Part shown: one piece after another, positions 33,423 to 36,153 of the stretch
Numbering within the stretch: position 1 is the stretch's first letter
Layout of the letters: each line of letters starts with the position of its first letter
Source of the DNA: CAZAKZ01 sp964485695
GTDB lineage: Bacteria; Planctomycetota; JAFGQW01
DNA length: 36,153 nucleotides
Assembly: GCA_964485695.1 (NCBI GenBank)
Contig: CAZAKZ010000047.1
Span: 1 to 36,153, forward strand
Direction of reading: 5' to 3'
Program-made: the position numbers and the translations under genes
Notes under the pieces: generated by a model
What the model was told of the DNA's origin: nothing
Seen by the model: the letters and a program-made list of their open reading frames with translations, nothing else
The model's database searches: none

Positions 33423-34664
33423 ATGAAGCAGACCTGTGGAATCCTTGCGTTCATTGCCGCCGCGCTCCTTTCGGCAGTGCCGGCCTGGGCGCGAATCAAG
33501 CTGACGGCCCTGCCGGCCCGGGATCGTGTGGAGATCCAGCTCGACAACGGTCGCTACACCCTGGTGGAGGAGGAGAGGATCATCCCCCTGCTGAAGTCCA
33601 CCATCAAGACCGGCAACAACAAGATCGATTTCAGCTGGTCCAAAACCCAGATTGACAAGAGCTCGATCCAGTTCAGGGCCATCGCCGTCATGGACAACGG
33701 CAAGGCCCGGCCCATCCGGACCGCGGGCGGCCAGGCCGAGGTCGCCGTCATCAACGTCTCCTACCCCCCGGACGAGAACGCCCTGGTGTGGGAGGTGTTC
33801 GCGGCCGAAGGCTGCGCCGTCAAGGTGCGCGTGAGCTACCTCATTAACAACCTGACCCGGACGTTCCACTACACCGCCGTCACGAACAAGGCCGAGACCG
33901 AGATGGAGCTCCGCGAGTACATCCAGCTCAGGAATTACTCCGGCGAGGGATTCGGGAGCACCGGCGTGTTGCTGGGCTACGCCGACCGCCTGCTGAAGCC
34001 CGGGGCCGTGGGGCAGCAGGAGGACGTCAAGATGCTGCTGTATCGCCACCGCAAGGTCCCCATCACGAAGACCTACACCTTCGACTGGCACCGCTTCGGC
34101 CCCCTGGACGAGGATCGCCCGAACGCCTCGAAGGTGGTGATGCACTACGAGGTCGTGAACGACAGGAAAAACGGCCTGGGCGGGGTGCCCCTGGAGCCGG
34201 GCAAGGTGCGCATCTACCTCCGGGACGGCCGGGGAGGCCGGGCGTTTCTCGGCGAGGACTGGGGCAAGCTGACGCCCATCGGCTCCAGGCTGCGGCTCTA
34301 CGTGGGGGAGGCCCGGGACGTGGTCTGCAAGCGCAGGGTGGAGTTCAAGGAGATCCAGCACGTCCGCGGCAACCTCGTCGAGGTGCAGGTGCGCCTCAAG
34401 TACGAGATCGAGAACTTCAAGCCGCATCCGGTTCGCCTGGACATCGTCGAGCAGCTCAACCCCGTGGCGGATCGGTTCCATTCCGGCGGTCGTCACGGCG
34501 AGGTCGAGTGGGAGGTCGGGCCGGGGACGAGCAAGATGCTCCGGATCACCCGAGACTTCGGCGGGGCCAGCCCCGTGCTGCACGTGGACCTGCCCGCCTG
34601 CACCGGCCAGCCGGTGAAGACCGTGGTCACCTTTCAGTTCACCCTGAAGAACCTCTGGAAATAG
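33423..34664 (+). CDS. Secreted DUF4139-like protein, first of a tandem pair
   Basis: This 413-residue protein has a clear signal peptide (MKQTCGILAFIAAALLSAVPAWA). It is beta-rich throughout, with blocks shared with its downstream neighbour: LTALPARDRVEIQL, KTGNNKIDFSWSKTQIDKSSIQFRAI, VRVSYLINNLTRTFHYTAV, and a C-terminal KVRIYLRDGRGGRAFLGED. It lacks the N-terminal DUF4140 domain and coiled coil of longer members. The family has no proven biochemical function; it lies outside the cytoplasm. An AGGAG four bases upstream of TCACC-ATG supports the start. It is followed after 12 bp by its paralogue, so they probably form one operon and perhaps one complex. Confidence 0.8.
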   Translation: MKQTCGILAFIAAALLSAVPAWARIKLTALPARDRVEIQLDNGRYTLVEEERIIPLLKSTIKTGNNKIDFSWSKTQIDKSSIQFRAIAVMDNGKARPIRTAGGQAEVAVINVSYPPDENALVWEVFAAEGCAVKVRVSYLINNLTRTFHYTAVTNKAETEMELREYIQLRNYSGEGFGSTGVLLGYADRLLKPGAVGQQEDVKMLLYRHRKVPITKTYTFDWHRFGPLDEDRPNASKVVMHYEVVNDRKNGLGGVPLEPGKVRIYLRDGRGGRAFLGEDWGKLTPIGSRLRLYVGEARDVVCKRRVEFKEIQHVRGNLVEVQVRLKYEIENFKPHPVRLDIVEQLNPVADRFHSGGRHGEVEWEVGPGTSKMLRITRDFGGASPVLHVDLPACTGQPVKTVVTFQFTLKNLWK

Positions 34665-34676
34665 ACAGGAGCCATC

Positions 34677-36038
34677 ATGAATCCCAGACCCGCAATCGCG
34701 GCCCTGATCCTCGTGGCTGTCGCCACAGCGGCGCCGGCCCAGAACATCGATCTCGTCACGCTGCCCACCCGGCAGTCGGTCCAGCTGACCATCTACAACT
34801 CCGAGGACGTCACCCTGGTGAAGGAGACGCGGTTCCTCACCTTCAAGAAGGGCACCAACCGCCTGCAGTTCGCCTGGACCAACACCCTCATCGATCCCAC
34901 GAGCATCGACCTTCGTGCCCTGGAGCACACCGCCGACATCGAGGTGGTCTCCACGGTCTTTCCCGGCCAGAAACCGCAGCACCTGATCTGGATCGTCCAG
35001 TCGGAGTTCAGCGGCATGGCCCGGGTCGAGGTCAGCTACTTCATCAGCGGCCTCACCTGGCAGATGGACTACGTGGCAACGTGCAACCCGGCCGAATCGG
35101 CCCTCGACTTCCGTGGATTCGTGCGGCTGTTCAACCGGTCCGGCGAGACGTTCGACAACGCCGAGGTGCGCCTCATCGTCGGCAAGATCAACCTGGTGGA
35201 GAAGATCGCCGACCTGGCGCGGCGCTACGGCATCGCCGTGCCCAAGCCCGGCGCTGCGAGGTTCGAGTCCCTGAAGCGGCGGGCGGCCCGGCAGTCCTTT
35301 GACAAGGCCGCCGAGGCCGAGTGCAAGAACGCCGTGGTGGCCGCGCCCAAGCGCATCGTCAAGGAGGGCCTCAGCGAGTACTTCATGTTTTCCGTCCCCG
35401 GCACCGAGACGATCCCGGACGGCTGGTCCAAGCGCATGGTGGCCATCGAAGCCGACGGGGTGAAATTCGACATCGTCCACCGCGTGCGGGCCTATCAATA
35501 CGGCGAGTGGCCCGTGCGGTTCTTCATCTTCACCAACGACACCGACCACAATCTCGGAGACAGCCCCCTGCCGGACGGCCGGGTGCGCCTCTTCCGCGAC
35601 AACGGCCGCCAGGGCCTGGCGTTCCTGGGCGAGCAAAAGATCCACTACGTGCCCGTCAAGGCCCGGGCCGAGATCAACCTGGGACCGGACCGGCTGGTGG
35701 TGCTGCGCAAACGGATGCTGGAGACCCGGCGCCAGAAGTTCACCTTCCACCGCGACCGCAAGGGCCGGGAGTGGGTCCGGGGCTGGGACGAGAGACAGAA
35801 CTGGAACGACGAGATCCGCAACTTCACCGGCAAGCCGCTGGTCCTGGAGCTGCGCCTGCGCTACTCCGGCGACGTCGACTTCCAGTCGGAGGTCGACACC
35901 GGAGTCTTCGACTTCCAGACCGTGGAGACCCGCATCACGGTGGCGCCCGGAAAAACCCGCGCCTACCCCTACATTGTCACGCTCCACAAGGGCGTCAACG
36001 CAAAGCAGTCGCGGGTGAAACTGGTGAAGTCGTCCTGA
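34677..36038 (+). CDS. Secreted DUF4139 protein, second of a tandem pair
   Basis: This 453-residue protein has a signal peptide (MNPRPAIAALILVAVATAAPAQ). It is the better match to DUF4139: VQLTIYNSEDVTLVKETRFLTF, GTNRLQFAWTNTLIDPTSIDLRAL, SEFSGMARVEVSYFISGLTWQMDYVA, and RLFNRSGETFDNAEVRLIVGKINLVEKI. A later region matches the upstream protein (GRVRLFRDNGRQGLAFLGE against its RIYLRDGRGGRAFLGED). The role is unknown; the repeated Ig-like or beta-sandwich look suggests an envelope or surface protein. AGGAG lies six bases before the ATG. A repeat element follows 20 bp past the stop. Confidence 0.85.
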   Translation: MNPRPAIAALILVAVATAAPAQNIDLVTLPTRQSVQLTIYNSEDVTLVKETRFLTFKKGTNRLQFAWTNTLIDPTSIDLRALEHTADIEVVSTVFPGQKPQHLIWIVQSEFSGMARVEVSYFISGLTWQMDYVATCNPAESALDFRGFVRLFNRSGETFDNAEVRLIVGKINLVEKIADLARRYGIAVPKPGAARFESLKRRAARQSFDKAAEAECKNAVVAAPKRIVKEGLSEYFMFSVPGTETIPDGWSKRMVAIEADGVKFDIVHRVRAYQYGEWPVRFFIFTNDTDHNLGDSPLPDGRVRLFRDNGRQGLAFLGEQKIHYVPVKARAEINLGPDRLVVLRKRMLETRRQKFTFHRDRKGREWVRGWDERQNWNDEIRNFTGKPLVLELRLRYSGDVDFQSEVDTGVFDFQTVETRITVAPGKTRAYPYIVTLHKGVNAKQSRVKLVKSS

Positions 36039-36058
36039 CAGGGGGGCGGCCCGCGGAA

Positions 36059-36106
36059 CTGAAAGGGGTCGAATGTCCAGAAAAGGGGGCATTCGACCCC
36101 TTTCAA
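36059..36106. repeat. Intact 48-nt palindromic repeat (REP-like)
   Basis: TGAAAGGGGTCGAATG (36060-36075) is a perfect inverted copy of CATTCGACCCCTTTCA (36090-36105), a 16-bp stem with a 14-nt G-rich loop. It has no T run, so it is not a standard terminator, though a stem this strong may still slow polymerase or protect mRNA ends. Its form suits a REP or similar palindromic interspersed element. A degenerate relative of equal length is at 37-84. Confidence 0.72.
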
Positions 36107-36153
36107 TGAAGAGGATTCTATCCGGAGTGCTCAGGGCTGAAGGCGGACACCTT

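Noticed and set aside
33387..36092. 901-codon minus-strand frame across both DUF4139 genes
   Set aside because: It spans two genes with signal peptides and ribosome sites on the other strand and has shadow-like composition.

Overview
This is a GC-rich bacterial chromosome segment of about 36 kb, with most codons ending in G or C. The gene content suggests the PVC group, most likely a planctomycete. The main clues are a tandem-fused UvrA of the kind known from Chlamydia, a large membrane Ser/Thr kinase with a TPR tail beside an ECF-type sigma factor, several secreted propeller-like proteins of one unnamed family, HEAT/von Willebrand A proteins, GH172 and DUF4139 proteins. The lineage is inferred from gene content; the window holds no rRNA or tRNA.

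Layout. 1-6,000: a four-ATPase UvrA on the minus strand, followed with a stop/start overlap by a possible small tail-anchored membrane protein. 6,000-9,100: a secreted propeller-like protein, a cupredoxin-like lipoprotein, a methyltransferase-like protein and a PGPGW membrane protein. 9,200-11,550: a secreted S46 dipeptidyl-peptidase with a good terminator. 11,690-16,770: an ECF sigma factor converging on a 1,459-residue receptor-like kinase. 17,240-20,070: two tandem paralogues of the propeller-like family. 20,370-26,620: a HEAT/VWA protein, a phospholipase D-type cardiolipin synthase, an acyl-CoA carboxylase beta subunit and a GH172-like protein. 26,770-31,780: a subtilisin-like protease, a secreted alpha/beta hydrolase and a membrane glycosyltransferase. 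31,800-33,270: a radical SAM protein divergent from a one-domain PAS protein. 33,420-36,040: a tandem pair of secreted DUF4139 proteins.

Much of the window is envelope and export biology: about nine proteins carry signal peptides or a lipobox, and two or three more are multi-pass membrane proteins. No single metabolic pathway ties them together. The likely operons are uvrA with the small membrane ORF, the carboxylase with GH172 (9 bp apart), the hydrolase with the glycosyltransferase (3 bp apart) and the DUF4139 pair (12 bp apart).

A 48-nt palindromic repeat near the right edge has a degenerate 48-nt relative near the left edge. No CRISPR array, phage genes, transposase or RNA gene was seen. 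I found no clear new defence or biosynthetic system. The best leads are the propeller-like family with its shared C-terminal domain, the kinase with an uncharacterised 400-residue N-terminal module, the uvrA-coupled small membrane ORF and the DUF4139 pair.
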